Positions 34,213 to 43,758 of a DNA stretch of 64,000 nt are shown in pieces. The notes under the pieces were generated by a model that was given only the letters and a program-made list of their open reading frames with translations, had not been told where the DNA came from and ran no database searches. Source of the stretch: Arcobacter roscoffensis. GTDB lineage: Bacteria > Campylobacterota > Campylobacteria > Campylobacterales > Arcobacteraceae. Within the stretch, counting starts at the first letter, position 1. Each line of letters begins with the position of its first letter. The translations under genes were made by a program, and so were the position numbers. The stretch covers positions 310,001-374,000 of the forward strand of contig NZ_CP100595.1 in NCBI RefSeq assembly GCF_024267655.1, in the 5' to 3' direction.

Positions 34213-34252
34213 TTTAAGCTAGATATTATTTATTAAATGATAAAATTTTTCC
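34213..34252 (+). promoter_or_regulatory. Shared thioredoxin-system upstream element (trxA copy 2)
   Basis: Begins TTTAAG and ends GATAAAATTTTTCC. The last 22 bases differ from the trxB upstream element at only two positions, and the whole ~40 bp aligns with one gap. GATAAAAT is a plausible -10. TTTAAG is the half-site described for the HP1043/CosR family of orphan regulators. Confidence 0.5.
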
Positions 34253-34275
34253 TATAAAATAAAAAAGGACAAATT

Positions 34276-34593
34276 ATGAGTAAATATATAGAGCTAAATA
34301 ATGATAATTTTGAAGAAACAACAAAAGAAGGTATAGCCTTAGTAGACTTTTGGGCACCATGGTGTGGACCGTGTAGAATGCTTGCACCTGTTATTGATGA
34401 ATTAGCGCAAGAGTTTGATGGAAAAGCAAAAATCTGTAAAGTTAATTCTGATGAAGAACAAGACTTAGCCGTTAAATTTGGTGTAAGATCTATTCCTACA
34501 ATCATTTTTATGAAAGATGGAGAAGTTGTAGATACTATGATTGGTGCATCTTCTAAACAAGCATTTGTTGATAAATTAAATTCATTAATCTAA
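34276..34593 (+). CDS. Thioredoxin (copy 2)
   Basis: This 105-residue near-twin of copy 1 has the same WCGPC active site and RSIPTIIFMKDGEVVD segment. Differences cluster in the first 20 residues and in conservative exchanges (I/L, E/D). It has its own promoter element and terminator, so expression can be set independently of copy 1; its upstream element is shared with trxB, which suggests that copy 2 is the one tied to thioredoxin reductase control. Confidence 0.93.
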   Translation: MSKYIELNNDNFEETTKEGIALVDFWAPWCGPCRMLAPVIDELAQEFDGKAKICKVNSDEEQDLAVKFGVRSIPTIIFMKDGEVVDTMIGASSKQAFVDKLNSLI

Positions 34594-34636
34594 TTAAATC
34601 AAAATACTAAATTTTATAAATACTAACAATTATTAA

Positions 34637-34663
34637 AAAACTAAGAGTAAATCTCTTAGTTTT
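34637..34663 (+). terminator. Terminator after trxA copy 2
   Basis: 11-bp stem AAAACTAAGAG / CTCTTAGTTTT with loop TAAAT and T-rich tail. The preceding ACAATTATTA also occurs before the copy-1 terminator, showing the duplication included flanking DNA. Confidence 0.85.
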
Positions 34664-34751
34664 CTTATTTTTTTCTAAAAACACTTAAATGTCATATTAA
34701 GGTCACTTTTCTTTTCTAATATTTCAATATAAGAAATAAAAAGGAGATGTC

Positions 34752-36164
34752 ATGCTTCAAAGTCAAACTTTTAAAATAGCATTACCAATTATTGTTGCAA
34801 TTATTATTGCAATAATGCCAACGCCAGAAGGTTTAAGTGTTAACGCACAATACTTCTTTGCAGTATTTTTAGGTGTAATAGTAGCACTTATTTTAGAGCC
34901 AATTCCAGCCGCCTTAATAGGTTTAATTGGAGTTTCATTTAGTGCCGCTTTCGGATTAGTAGGTGAGACTGCTAAAGCCAATAGAGATTGGGCTTTAAGT
35001 GGTTTTTCAAATGGGGTTATTTGGTTAATTTTTGCAGCATTTATGTTTGCACTTGGTTACAAAAAATCAGGACTTGGAAAAAGAATTGCTTTACTTTTAG
35101 TAAAAGCCTTAGGTAAAACTTCACTTGGTCTAGGATATGCAGTTGCTTTTGCAGATGGTATTTTATCACCATTTATGCCATCAAACACAGCAAGAAGTGC
35201 AGGGACTATTTTCCCAATTGCTATTAATATTCCACAAATGTTTAATTCTACTCCTGAAAATGAGCCAAGAAAATTAGGGGCATATATTTCATGGGTAGCA
35301 ATTGCTGCAACTTGTGTTACAAGTTCTATGTTTTTAACAGCATTAGCACCAAACTTATTAGCTGTGTCATTAGTTGAAAAAAATGCAGGTATTTTAATTT
35401 CATGGGGTGAATGGTTCAGTACACTTGCTTTAATTATGATACCACTGTTTTTACTAGTACCATATATTACATATTTAGTATATCCACCTGAACAAAAAAC
35501 TTCACCAGAAGCTCCTACATGGGCAGCAAAAGAATTAGATGCAATGGGTCCTATAACTAAAAAAGAGTTAATAATGTTAGGTCTTGGAGTTTTAGCTTTA
35601 GTTATGTGGATTTTTGGAAAATCAATTGGTATAAATGGAACAGTAGCTGCATTAGTTGTTTTATGTTTACTTGTTTTAACAAAAGTTATTGATTGGGAAG
35701 ATGTTATTACAAATAAAGCTGCAATTAATGTATTTATTTGGTTTGCAACACTAGTTGCAATGGCAAGTGGTCTTAAAAAAGTTGGATATTTAAAATGGGC
35801 AGCAGGTTTAATATCAAGTTGGTTAGCAGGTGTTGACCCTGTGAATATTGTGATAATACTTGTAGTATTATTCTTCTTATTCCATTATCTATTTGCAAGT
35901 GTTACAGCTCACGTAGTTGCACTTTTACCACTTTTCCTAGGAATTGGAATGAATTTAATTCCAGCAGAAATGGTACCATCATTAGCAATACTTTTAGTTG
36001 GTTCACTTGGACTTATGGGAATTATTACTCCATATGCAACTGGGCCTTCACCTATTTGGTATGGTGCTGGATATATTTCACAAGCTACATGGTGGAAACT
36101 AGGAGCAATATTTGGAGCACTATTCTTAGCTTCATTAGTTCTTTTAGGCTTCATTATTCTTTAA
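34752..36164 (+). CDS. DASS family anion (di/tricarboxylate) transporter
   Basis: This 470-residue protein has about 12-14 membrane segments. The two Ser-Asn-Thr-type hairpin motifs of divalent anion:Na+ symporters are visible: PFMPSNTARSAG in the first half and the ITPYATGPSPIWYG segment in the second. The sequence resembles the CitT/TtdT/YbhI branch, which exchanges or imports citrate, tartrate or C4-dicarboxylates. A sensor kinase with an extracytoplasmic binding domain is encoded directly downstream, likely controlling it. Confidence 0.85.
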   Translation: MLQSQTFKIALPIIVAIIIAIMPTPEGLSVNAQYFFAVFLGVIVALILEPIPAALIGLIGVSFSAAFGLVGETAKANRDWALSGFSNGVIWLIFAAFMFALGYKKSGLGKRIALLLVKALGKTSLGLGYAVAFADGILSPFMPSNTARSAGTIFPIAINIPQMFNSTPENEPRKLGAYISWVAIAATCVTSSMFLTALAPNLLAVSLVEKNAGILISWGEWFSTLALIMIPLFLLVPYITYLVYPPEQKTSPEAPTWAAKELDAMGPITKKELIMLGLGVLALVMWIFGKSIGINGTVAALVVLCLLVLTKVIDWEDVITNKAAINVFIWFATLVAMASGLKKVGYLKWAAGLISSWLAGVDPVNIVIILVVLFFLFHYLFASVTAHVVALLPLFLGIGMNLIPAEMVPSLAILLVGSLGLMGIITPYATGPSPIWYGAGYISQATWWKLGAIFGALFLASLVLLGFIIL

Positions 36165-36166
36165 AT

Positions 36167-36195
36167 AAAATAGCACCAATAAAGGTGCTATTTTT
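36167..36195 (+). terminator. Terminator after the DASS transporter
   Basis: 11-bp stem AAAATAGCACC / GGTGCTATTTT with loop AATAAA and trailing T's, immediately after the stop codon. Confidence 0.8.
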
Positions 36196-36206
36196 ATAAA
36201 ACTTAC

Positions 36207-36212
36207 TATAAT
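36207..36212 (+). promoter_or_regulatory. -10 element placed for a leaderless transcript
   Basis: A perfect TATAAT ends seven bases before the ATG at 36219, with no Shine-Dalgarno sequence between, so transcription would start at or within a base of the ATG. Confidence 0.5.
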
Positions 36213-36218
36213 AAGTTT

Positions 36219-38399
36219 ATGAAAAAAACTCTATTTTTACTTTTAATTTTCACAACTTTTCTTTTCTCAGATTCAATAAATAAAAATATCTTGATAATAA
36301 ACTCTTATCACAAAGGCTATAAGTGGAGTGATGATATTGTAAAATCAATTGAAAAAGTTTTTTATAAACACACTAACTTAGATATAAATGTTCTATATAT
36401 GGATTCAAAAAAAATTACTTCAAAAGAGTATAGTAAGAACTTGAAAAATCTTTATAAGGTTCAGTTAAAACATAGAAAGTATGACTTAGTTATTACTATT
36501 GATAGATTTGCATATGATTTTATCCTTGATTCCTATGATGAACTTTTCATAAATACAAAAATCTTTACAGTAGGAATAGAAAACTTTTCACAAGAAAAGC
36601 TTATAGAAAAGGCTTTAGAAAATAAAGTTTGGGCTTTACTTGAAAAAAGAGATTTAAAAGCTAATATAAAATTAGTTGAAAAGATTATTCCAAGTATCAA
36701 AAACCTATATATTATAAATGATAAAAGCATAAATGCTACACATACAGAGCCTTTGATAAAGGAGCTATTTGTAGACTTTACAGGACGATATAATCTTATT
36801 TATTTGAAAGAAGATAATCTAAGTAGTTTGAAACACAGATTTTCCAAGCCTGAGAATAATAGTGCAGTTTTGTTTATAAGGTTTTATAAAAATAGTGATG
36901 GCACGCTAAATAAGAACTATGAAATCTCAAAATTTATAAATGATTCTAAGGTTCCTATTTTTATTACAGATTCAGTATTTAAATATAGTGGCGTAATTGG
37001 TGGAAAGATAGTAGATTTAGAAAAATTTGGTACTCAATCAGGTCTTATGGCTTTAGATATTTTAAATAATAAAGAGTTAAAAAAAGTTAATGTGTTTGAT
37101 GATTTCGCATATATTTTTGACTCTAAAAAGCTAGATGAATTTACTATTGCAATAGCTCAGATTAATGACGAATACGAACTGGTAAACAAAAGATTAACTT
37201 TTTTTGATAAACATCGTGGTTTTATAAATTTTGTTTTTATAATATCTCCAATTTTGATATTTTTGATTTTAGGTTTAATTCATAATATTTATATGAGAGT
37301 TAATACGCAAAAAAAATTAAGACAAAGAATAGATTTTGATGAAGTATTGTTAAATGCCATTGAAAGTCCAATTTTTTGGCAAGATGAAAAGGGAAGAATA
37401 TTAGATTCAAATATGATGTTTTGTAATATTATAAATGTTGAAAAAAGTCATATTTACAATAAAAGATTAGATGAGTTTAGTGACAATAGAAGTGTGAAAA
37501 TAGTTCAAAAAGCTTTGTTGAAATATAAAAAGAATTCAAAAAAACACTCTTCTTTTAAATTAAAAGTTACCAGTATTGATGAAAAAATTTATTTTATTAA
37601 ACAAACTACTTATTGTGATAGTAAGACTAAAAAAACAGGTACTGTAACTATTCTTACAGATATTACAAAAGAGAAAAAAGCTGAACTTGAAAGACAAAAA
37701 AACCAGCAGTTTATAATTCAGCAATCAAAACTTGCTGAAATTGGTGAAATCTTCTCTTCTATTGCTCATCAATGGAAATCTCCTTTAGTTGAAATAACAA
37801 CAATTGCTCAAGAGAGCTTTTACTCTTCATCAACACAAAAAAGTGAAGATGAATCTTATGTAAAAGATATTATGACACAAGTTGAATACATGAATAAAAC
37901 AATAAATGACTTTCAAAATTTTATGGTTCCTTCAAATAAAAAAACTATTTTTGATGTAAGTTTAGCCATTGATGAGCTTTTAAAAATAGTAAATCATAAT
38001 ATAAAATATAACTATATTAATCTTGAATTTAATTATGACAAAAACATAAATTTAAATGTATTGGGTTTTAGAAATGAGTTTATGCAAGCTATTTTGAATA
38101 TAATAAACAATGCAAAAGATGAATTGATAAAAAAAGATTTTAATGATAGATTTATTAAAATTAATATTTTAAATGAAGGTAAAAATTTAAAAATTCAAAT
38201 TTTAGATAATGCAGGTGGAATTAAAAAAACAGCTTTAAAAAAGATATTTAAAGCTTATTTTTCTACAAAAAAAGAAGGACATGGGATAGGTCTTTATATG
38301 GCAAAAATGATTATTGAAGATAAAATGAATGGAGAATTACAAGCAAGTAATGCAAATGATGGAGCATTGTTTGAGATTATTTTGGAGTATGTAGAGTGA
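36219..38399 (+). CDS. Sensor histidine kinase with periplasmic ABC-substrate-binding-like domain
   Basis: This 726-residue protein has a signal sequence (1-18) and a periplasmic region (about 20-330) opening with NILIINSYHKGYKWSDDIV, typical of the ABC_sub_bind-like sensor domain. A membrane helix lies at about 340-360 and a PAS-like segment (LLNAIESPIFWQDEKGRILDSN) near 385-470. The kinase core has the phospho-acceptor in SIAHQWKSPL and ATPase motifs NIINNAKDEL, DNAGG and GHGIGLYMAK. AHQW-type kinases are frequent in Campylobacterota. It overlaps its response regulator by four bases. The upstream carboxylate transporter suggests organic-acid sensing. Confidence 0.87.
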   Translation: MKKTLFLLLIFTTFLFSDSINKNILIINSYHKGYKWSDDIVKSIEKVFYKHTNLDINVLYMDSKKITSKEYSKNLKNLYKVQLKHRKYDLVITIDRFAYDFILDSYDELFINTKIFTVGIENFSQEKLIEKALENKVWALLEKRDLKANIKLVEKIIPSIKNLYIINDKSINATHTEPLIKELFVDFTGRYNLIYLKEDNLSSLKHRFSKPENNSAVLFIRFYKNSDGTLNKNYEISKFINDSKVPIFITDSVFKYSGVIGGKIVDLEKFGTQSGLMALDILNNKELKKVNVFDDFAYIFDSKKLDEFTIAIAQINDEYELVNKRLTFFDKHRGFINFVFIISPILIFLILGLIHNIYMRVNTQKKLRQRIDFDEVLLNAIESPIFWQDEKGRILDSNMMFCNIINVEKSHIYNKRLDEFSDNRSVKIVQKALLKYKKNSKKHSSFKLKVTSIDEKIYFIKQTTYCDSKTKKTGTVTILTDITKEKKAELERQKNQQFIIQQSKLAEIGEIFSSIAHQWKSPLVEITTIAQESFYSSSTQKSEDESYVKDIMTQVEYMNKTINDFQNFMVPSNKKTIFDVSLAIDELLKIVNHNIKYNYINLEFNYDKNINLNVLGFRNEFMQAILNIINNAKDELIKKDFNDRFIKINILNEGKNLKIQILDNAGGIKKTALKKIFKAYFSTKKEGHGIGLYMAKMIIEDKMNGELQASNANDGALFEIILEYVE

Positions 38400-39052
38400 A
38401 AATTTTAGTACTAGAAGATAATGAAAGATTGCTTAACTTAATAAGAAACTCTCTTAAAAAAGAGTCTTATTATGTGGATACCTTTATTGATGGACAAAAA
38501 GCACTTGAAAATCTTGATAATGGTTACTCATGTTTCATTTTAGATATAAATGTTCCTAATATTGATGGGATTTCACTTTTAGAGTTATTACGAGTTAATC
38601 ATAAAGATACTCCTGTGATTATAATCAGTTCAAATCATGATTTTGAAAAAATTCAAAAGTCTTATGACCTAGGTTGTGATGATTATATAAAAAAACCTTT
38701 TTATATTTTTGAGCTTATCCAAAAAGTAAAGAAACTTTGTAGAGTTGAAAAAATGTTTTTACAGTTTAATGATAATCTTAAATATGATTTTAAAAATAGA
38801 ATCATGTATAAAAACAATGAAGAAATTGAACTTACTAAAAAAGAGATTTTATTTTTAGAACTATTTTCTAAAAATCTTCATCATATAGCAAATTATGAAG
38901 AGATTTATGAGTATGTATGGGAAGGTGAAGATACGAATTTAACTAATATTAGAGCTATGATAAAAAGATTAAGAAAAAAGCTTTCTAATGAGTCAATTAT
39001 AAGTGTTAAGGGACTAGGATATAGCTTAAATAAAGAGACTAAATTAGTATAA
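38396..39052 (+). CDS. OmpR-family response regulator
   Basis: This 218-residue protein has a receiver domain (1-115) with ED at 7-8, phospho-Asp in FILDINVPNIDG and Lys in DYIKKPFYIFEL. A winged helix follows (LTKKEILFLELFSKN ... NIRAMIKRLRKKLS...GLGYSL). The GTGA overlap with the kinase shows co-translation. Probably controls the neighbouring DASS transporter gene, although no repeated operator was recognised there. Confidence 0.9.
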   Translation: MKILVLEDNERLLNLIRNSLKKESYYVDTFIDGQKALENLDNGYSCFILDINVPNIDGISLLELLRVNHKDTPVIIISSNHDFEKIQKSYDLGCDDYIKKPFYIFELIQKVKKLCRVEKMFLQFNDNLKYDFKNRIMYKNNEEIELTKKEILFLELFSKNLHHIANYEEIYEYVWEGEDTNLTNIRAMIKRLRKKLSNESIISVKGLGYSLNKETKLV

Positions 39053-39056
39053 AAGC

Positions 39057-40397
39057 CTAAGCTTTTATAACTTTTTTCTTATCAAAATATCTTTTTGTCT
39101 CGGAACTTACTACTTTTGAAAGAATTAATAAACCAATTAAGTTTGGAATAGCCATAAGACCATTTGCTAAGTCTGAGAAATTCCAAACAAGTCTAAGCTG
39201 GGAAACACATCCTACATATATGATAGCAATAAAAAAGATTCTGTAGTAGAATATTTTTTTATCCCCTAATATATACTCAAATGCTCTCTCTCCATAGTAC
39301 GACCAACCAAGTATTGTGGAGTATCCAAAAAGAATAGTTGCAAATACTATAACTAAAGCTCCCCAATCACCTAAGAAGTATTCAAAACTTTTTAGTGTTA
39401 GTTCACCAGCATTTCCACCTTGAGTCCAAATAGGTGCCATTAAAATGATTAAAGCTGTCATTGTACAAACAATTAATGTATCTATAAAAGTTTGAGTCAT
39501 AGAAATTAATGCTTGTTTTACCGGATCACTAGTTTTAGCAGCAGCTGCTGCTATTGGAGCTGAACCAAGTCCAGATTCATTTGAAAAAACTCCCCTTGCA
39601 ATACCATATCTAATGGCTGCTGCAATAGCTGCACCCGCAAATCCACCTGTTGCTGCAATTGGATTAAAGGCATAGTAAAAAATCATTCCTAAGGCATCAC
39701 TTACTTTATCAATATTACTTGCAATAATTATTAGTGCTGTAAATAAATATATTGCAATCATAAATGGTATCAAATATGTGGTTACCTTACCAATAGTTTT
39801 TATACCTCCTAAGATAACAAAAGCAGTAATCATTAGTAAAACAATTCCTGTTACTTCAAAAGAAATACCAAACTGTGTATTTAATGCATTTGCAACAGCA
39901 TTTGCTTGTGCCATATTACCTATACCAAAAGAGGCAATTACAGTAAAAAACGCAAATGCCATAGCAAGTTTTGGCATATTTGCACCCTTGAAAATATAGT
40001 ACATAGGACCACCTTTGTAGCCATTTATACCTTTTTCTCTATATTTTACTGCTAGAATTGCTTCTGAGTATTTAGTTGCCATACCAACTAATCCTGTAAC
40101 CCACATCCAAAAAACAGCCCCAGGTCCTCCCATATTAATAGCAGTTGCAACTCCCACAATATTTCCTATACCAACTGTTGCAGCAAGAGCTGTCATAAGT
40201 GCAGCAAAGTTTGTAATATCACCTTTATTTGAATTCTCTTTTTCAAAAATTAGCTTAAATGCATGCCCTAATGCCCAAAATTGCATACCTTTTAATTTTA
40301 TTGTTAAATAAAGACCAGTTCCAACTAATAAAATTAACATAGGTGGTCCCCAAACTAAAGATGCAGTTGATGAGATTATTGTGTTTAAATTATCCAT
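39057..40397 (-). CDS. AGCS family sodium:alanine/glycine symporter
   Basis: This 446-residue transporter has about ten membrane helices. Family signatures are visible: VGTGLYLTIKLKGMQFWALGHAF near the start, NFAALMTALAATVGIGNIVGVATAI, GGPGAVFWMWVTG and NESGLGSAPIAAAAAKT. It imports alanine or glycine with Na+. Converges with the response regulator 4 bases away and is divergent from trxB. Confidence 0.92.
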   Translation of the reverse strand: MDNLNTIISSTASLVWGPPMLILLVGTGLYLTIKLKGMQFWALGHAFKLIFEKENSNKGDITNFAALMTALAATVGIGNIVGVATAINMGGPGAVFWMWVTGLVGMATKYSEAILAVKYREKGINGYKGGPMYYIFKGANMPKLAMAFAFFTVIASFGIGNMAQANAVANALNTQFGISFEVTGIVLLMITAFVILGGIKTIGKVTTYLIPFMIAIYLFTALIIIASNIDKVSDALGMIFYYAFNPIAATGGFAGAAIAAAIRYGIARGVFSNESGLGSAPIAAAAAKTSDPVKQALISMTQTFIDTLIVCTMTALIILMAPIWTQGGNAGELTLKSFEYFLGDWGALVIVFATILFGYSTILGWSYYGERAFEYILGDKKIFYYRIFFIAIIYVGCVSQLRLVWNFSDLANGLMAIPNLIGLLILSKVVSSETKRYFDKKKVIKA

Positions 40398-40454
40398 ATA
40401 TTTCCTTTAATTATGAAATAATAGCATAAAAGTTATAAAGTAAAAATTGATGAC

Positions 40455-40493
40455 TTTAAGTTGATATTTATTATTAAACGATAAAATTTCTCC
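40455..40493 (+). promoter_or_regulatory. Shared thioredoxin-system upstream element (trxB)
   Basis: TTTAAGTTGAT..., ending CGATAAAATTTCTCC, aligns along its length with the element before trxA copy 2. It lies ~115 bp before the trxB ATG. A separate TATAAT at 40570-40575 may be the main trxB -10. Confidence 0.45.
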
Positions 40494-40608
40494 ATTAAGT
40501 TTTTTCTTTTGATTAAACTATAACTTACATAGTTTTTAGTATTATACTGTTTTAATAAATACTATGAACTATAATAAATATAAATGAAACAAATAAAAGG
40601 ATACTAAT

Positions 40609-41538
40609 ATGTTAGATTTAGCAATCATTGGTGGTGGACCTGCTGGTTTAACTGCTGGGCTTTATGCTACAAGAGGCGGTTTAAATAATGTTGTTATGTT
40701 CGAGATGGGAATGCCAGGTGGACAAATCACTGGTTCTTCTGAGATTGAGAACTACCCAGGTCAAGGTGAAGTAATGACTGGTATGGAACTAATGCAAAAC
40801 TGGCCAGAACAGTGTCAAAAATTTGGTTTAAAACATGAAATGAATCAAATTACAAGTGTTGTTAAAGAAAATGATATTTTCAAATTAACAGCAGTTGATG
40901 GTAAAGAATATGAAGCTAAAACTGTATTAATGGCTACAGGTTCAGTTCCAAGAAGAGCTGGTTTTGAAGGTGAAGATAAATTCTTCGGTCAAGGTATTTC
41001 AACTTGTGCTACTTGTGATGGATTCTTCTATAAAGGTAAAGAAGTTGCAGTAGTTGGTGGTGGAGATACAGCTTTAGAAGAAGCAGTATATTTAGCAAAA
41101 CTTTGTTCAAAAGTTTATTTAGTTCATAGAAGAGATACATATAGAGCAGCTCCTTCTACAATTGAGCATATGAAAAACACTGAAAATATCGAAGAAGTTA
41201 CAAATGTAACTGTTGAAGAAGTATTTGGTGATAACACAGGTGTTCTTGGATTAAAAGTAAAATCTAAAGAATCAGGTGAAATTAGAGACTTACCAACACC
41301 AGGTGTTTTTGTATTTGTTGGTAGAGATGTTTTAAATGACCCTATCAAAAATGAAGATGGATCTTTCCTTTGTGATGTAAATGAGCAAGGTGAAGTTATT
41401 GTAAATCTAAAGATGGAAACATCAACACCAGGTTTATACGCAGCAGGTGACATTAGAATTGATGCAGCAAAACAAGTTGTTTGTGCTTCAGGTGATGGAG
41501 CAACAGCAGCTGTAAATATTATTGAATATATAGGATAA
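40609..41538 (+). CDS. trxB: Thioredoxin reductase
   Basis: This 309-residue enzyme uses NADPH to reduce thioredoxin. FAD motif [10 protein letters not shown] is near the start, the redox-active pair is CATCDG (about 133-136), the NADPH motif is [10 protein letters not shown], and the C-terminal FAD motif is GLYAAGDIR. Normal length. It has an AAAGGA ribosome site. Shares an upstream element with the second thioredoxin gene, as expected for a redox regulon. A short gap separates it from dapB. Confidence 0.95.
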   Translation: MLDLAIIGGGPAGLTAGLYATRGGLNNVVMFEMGMPGGQITGSSEIENYPGQGEVMTGMELMQNWPEQCQKFGLKHEMNQITSVVKENDIFKLTAVDGKEYEAKTVLMATGSVPRRAGFEGEDKFFGQGISTCATCDGFFYKGKEVAVVGGGDTALEEAVYLAKLCSKVYLVHRRDTYRAAPSTIEHMKNTENIEEVTNVTVEEVFGDNTGVLGLKVKSKESGEIRDLPTPGVFVFVGRDVLNDPIKNEDGSFLCDVNEQGEVIVNLKMETSTPGLYAAGDIRIDAAKQVVCASGDGATAAVNIIEYIG

Positions 41539-41552
41539 GGAAGCTAAAAAAG

Positions 41553-42326
41553 ATGATTAAAGTAGGTATTTTAGGAAGTACAGGTAGAGTTGGTTCATTG
41601 CTAATTGATGATTTAGCTAATGACGAGCAAGCAAGAGTAGGTGCAGTACATGTTTTTGATAAATTAAAAAAGCCAGTACCTGAAGATACAGTAGTTACAA
41701 ATGACTTTGCAGTTTTATTTGAAAACTCTGATGTAATTATTGACTTTTCTGCTCCAAGCGCAACAGAAGCTTTACTTACAGAGGTAGTAGAAAATGGTGC
41801 TAGAAAACCATTAGTTATTGCTACAACTGGATTTAACAAGCATCAACAAAATTTATTGTTAGAAGCTAGTAAATTAGTACCAGTATTATATGCTACTAAT
41901 ATGAGTTTAGGTGTTGCAGTTTTAAATAAACTTGTACACTTAGCTTCAAAAACACTTGCCGATTTTGATATTGAGATTGTTGAACAACACCATAGACATA
42001 AAGTTGATTCACCATCTGGAACAGCATTAACATTAGCAGAACATGCAGCTGATGCTAGAGATTTAAATTTAGATGATGTAAGAGTTTCTGGAAGAGATGG
42101 AAATATTGGGGCTAGAACAAAAGATGAAATCGCTGTTATGGCATTAAGAGGTGGTGATATTGTAGGAAGACACACTGTTGGATTATACAATGATGGTGAA
42201 TTCTTAGAATTAAATCATACTGCAACTGCAAGAAATACTTTCTCGCAAGGTGCAATTAAAGTAGCAAAATGGATTATCGGAAAAGATCCAAAACTTTACT
42301 CAATTAATGACGCTTTAGGTCTATAA
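41553..42326 (+). CDS. dapB: 4-Hydroxy-tetrahydrodipicolinate reductase
   Basis: This 257-residue lysine/diaminopimelate pathway enzyme reduces hydroxy-tetrahydrodipicolinate. The nucleotide motif GSTGRVG is at residues 8-14, the catalytic [16 protein letters not shown] block is intact, and [18 protein letters not shown] closes the substrate site. It follows trxB by 14 nt, suggesting co-transcription, and is followed by a hairpin before purF. Confidence 0.94.
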   Translation: MIKVGILGSTGRVGSLLIDDLANDEQARVGAVHVFDKLKKPVPEDTVVTNDFAVLFENSDVIIDFSAPSATEALLTEVVENGARKPLVIATTGFNKHQQNLLLEASKLVPVLYATNMSLGVAVLNKLVHLASKTLADFDIEIVEQHHRHKVDSPSGTALTLAEHAADARDLNLDDVRVSGRDGNIGARTKDEIAVMALRGGDIVGRHTVGLYNDGEFLELNHTATARNTFSQGAIKVAKWIIGKDPKLYSINDALGL

Positions 42327-42353
42327 AATAAAACAAAAACAAAATTCAAAACT

Positions 42354-42391
42354 AAGAGGAAAAGACATTTACACTTTCACTTCTTCCTCTT
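42354..42391 (+). terminator. Weak hairpin between dapB and purF
   Basis: AAGAGGAA (42354-42361) and TTCCTCTT (42384-42391) form a perfect 8-bp stem with a 22-nt loop. Without a T tract it is a weak terminator or an attenuator for purF. Confidence 0.35.
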
Positions 42392-42407
42392 TCCAAAGGT
42401 TAAATAA

Positions 42408-43757
42408 ATGTGTGCAATAGTTGGAATTTACGGAAATGATAACGCAGCAAGATTAGCTTCACTAGCTTTATTCTCAATGCAGCATAGAGGTCAAGAAGCA
42501 ACAGGTATTTCTTCTTCATGTAATGGAAAGATTTATACAAAAAAAGATAGAGGTTTAGTATCAGAGGTTTTTACTGATGAGGCTTTACAATATTTAAAAG
42601 GTAATATGGCTATTGGTCATAATAGATATTCTACAGCAGGTGGAGATTCTATTTTAGATGCACAACCAGTATTTGCAAAGTATAAATTAGGTGAAATATC
42701 AATTGTTCATAATGGTAATTTAATTAACAAACAAGAAGTAAGACAAGACTTAATTGACAAAGGCGCTATTTTCCAAACAGGAATGGACACAGAAAACCTT
42801 ATTCATTTAATCGCTAAAAATACAAAAGATAGATTAAGAGATAGAATTAAAGAGGCTCTAACTAAAACTATTGGAGCTTATTGTTTTATTGTTCAATCAA
42901 GATCAAAACAGTTCGTAATTAGAGATAGATATGGAATTAGACCATTATCTTTAGGAAAAATTAAATCAGGTGGTTATATTGTTGCATCTGAAACATGTGC
43001 ATTTGATTTAGTGGATGCAGAGTTTGTAAGAGATGTTGAACCAGGAGAAATGTTAATCTTTAGTGAAGATAAAGAAGAACCAGAATCAATTCAATTATTT
43101 GAAAGTCAATATAGACCTTGTGCTTTTGAATTTGTATACTTTGCAAGACCAGATTCAGTTATTGACGGTAAAAATGTATATAGAACAAGAGAAAACATGG
43201 GTAGAGCACTTGCTAGAAATGATGAGAAATCAGAAATAAATGTTGATATGGTTGTTCCTGTTCCAGATTCAGGAGTTCCTGCTGCACTTGGATATGCTGC
43301 ACAAAGTGGAATTCCTTTTGAGTATGGAATTATTAGAAATCACTATGTTGGAAGAACATTTATTGAGCCAACACAAGAGATGAGAAACTTAAAAGTTAGA
43401 ATGAAATTAAGCCCAATGAAATCACTTATTGCAGGAAAATCATTACTTGTTATTGATGATTCAGTTGTAAGAGGAACTACATCTAAAAGAATTGTAAAAA
43501 TGCTAAAAGATGCTGGTGCGAAAGAAGTTCACTTTAGAGTTGCTTCTCCTGAAATAAAATTCCCTTGTTACTATGGTATTGATACACCAAATAAAGAAGA
43601 ATTAATTTCAAATAATATGTCAGTTGATGAAGTATGTGAATACATTCAAGCTGATTCATTAAAATATCTTTCTATAGATGATTTAACAAATGCTATTGGA
43701 AATGATAGAAATTATGCTTTAGAGAGTTTCAATGGGGACTACTTCGTAAAAGAGTAA
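42408..43757 (+). CDS. purF: Amidophosphoribosyltransferase
   Basis: This 449-residue first committed enzyme of purine synthesis begins MCAIVGIYG. The Cys that becomes the N-terminal nucleophile of the glutamine amidotransferase domain is thus at position 2, with no propeptide. The C-terminal phosphoribosyltransferase domain contains the PRPP loop LLVIDDSVVRGTTSKR. Iron-sulfur Cys residues of the Bacillus type are not evident. Ribosome site is weak (AAAGGTTAAATA). Confidence 0.95.
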   Translation: MCAIVGIYGNDNAARLASLALFSMQHRGQEATGISSSCNGKIYTKKDRGLVSEVFTDEALQYLKGNMAIGHNRYSTAGGDSILDAQPVFAKYKLGEISIVHNGNLINKQEVRQDLIDKGAIFQTGMDTENLIHLIAKNTKDRLRDRIKEALTKTIGAYCFIVQSRSKQFVIRDRYGIRPLSLGKIKSGGYIVASETCAFDLVDAEFVRDVEPGEMLIFSEDKEEPESIQLFESQYRPCAFEFVYFARPDSVIDGKNVYRTRENMGRALARNDEKSEINVDMVVPVPDSGVPAALGYAAQSGIPFEYGIIRNHYVGRTFIEPTQEMRNLKVRMKLSPMKSLIAGKSLLVIDDSVVRGTTSKRIVKMLKDAGAKEVHFRVASPEIKFPCYYGIDTPNKEELISNNMSVDEVCEYIQADSLKYLSIDDLTNAIGNDRNYALESFNGDYFVKE

Positions 43758-43758
43758 A

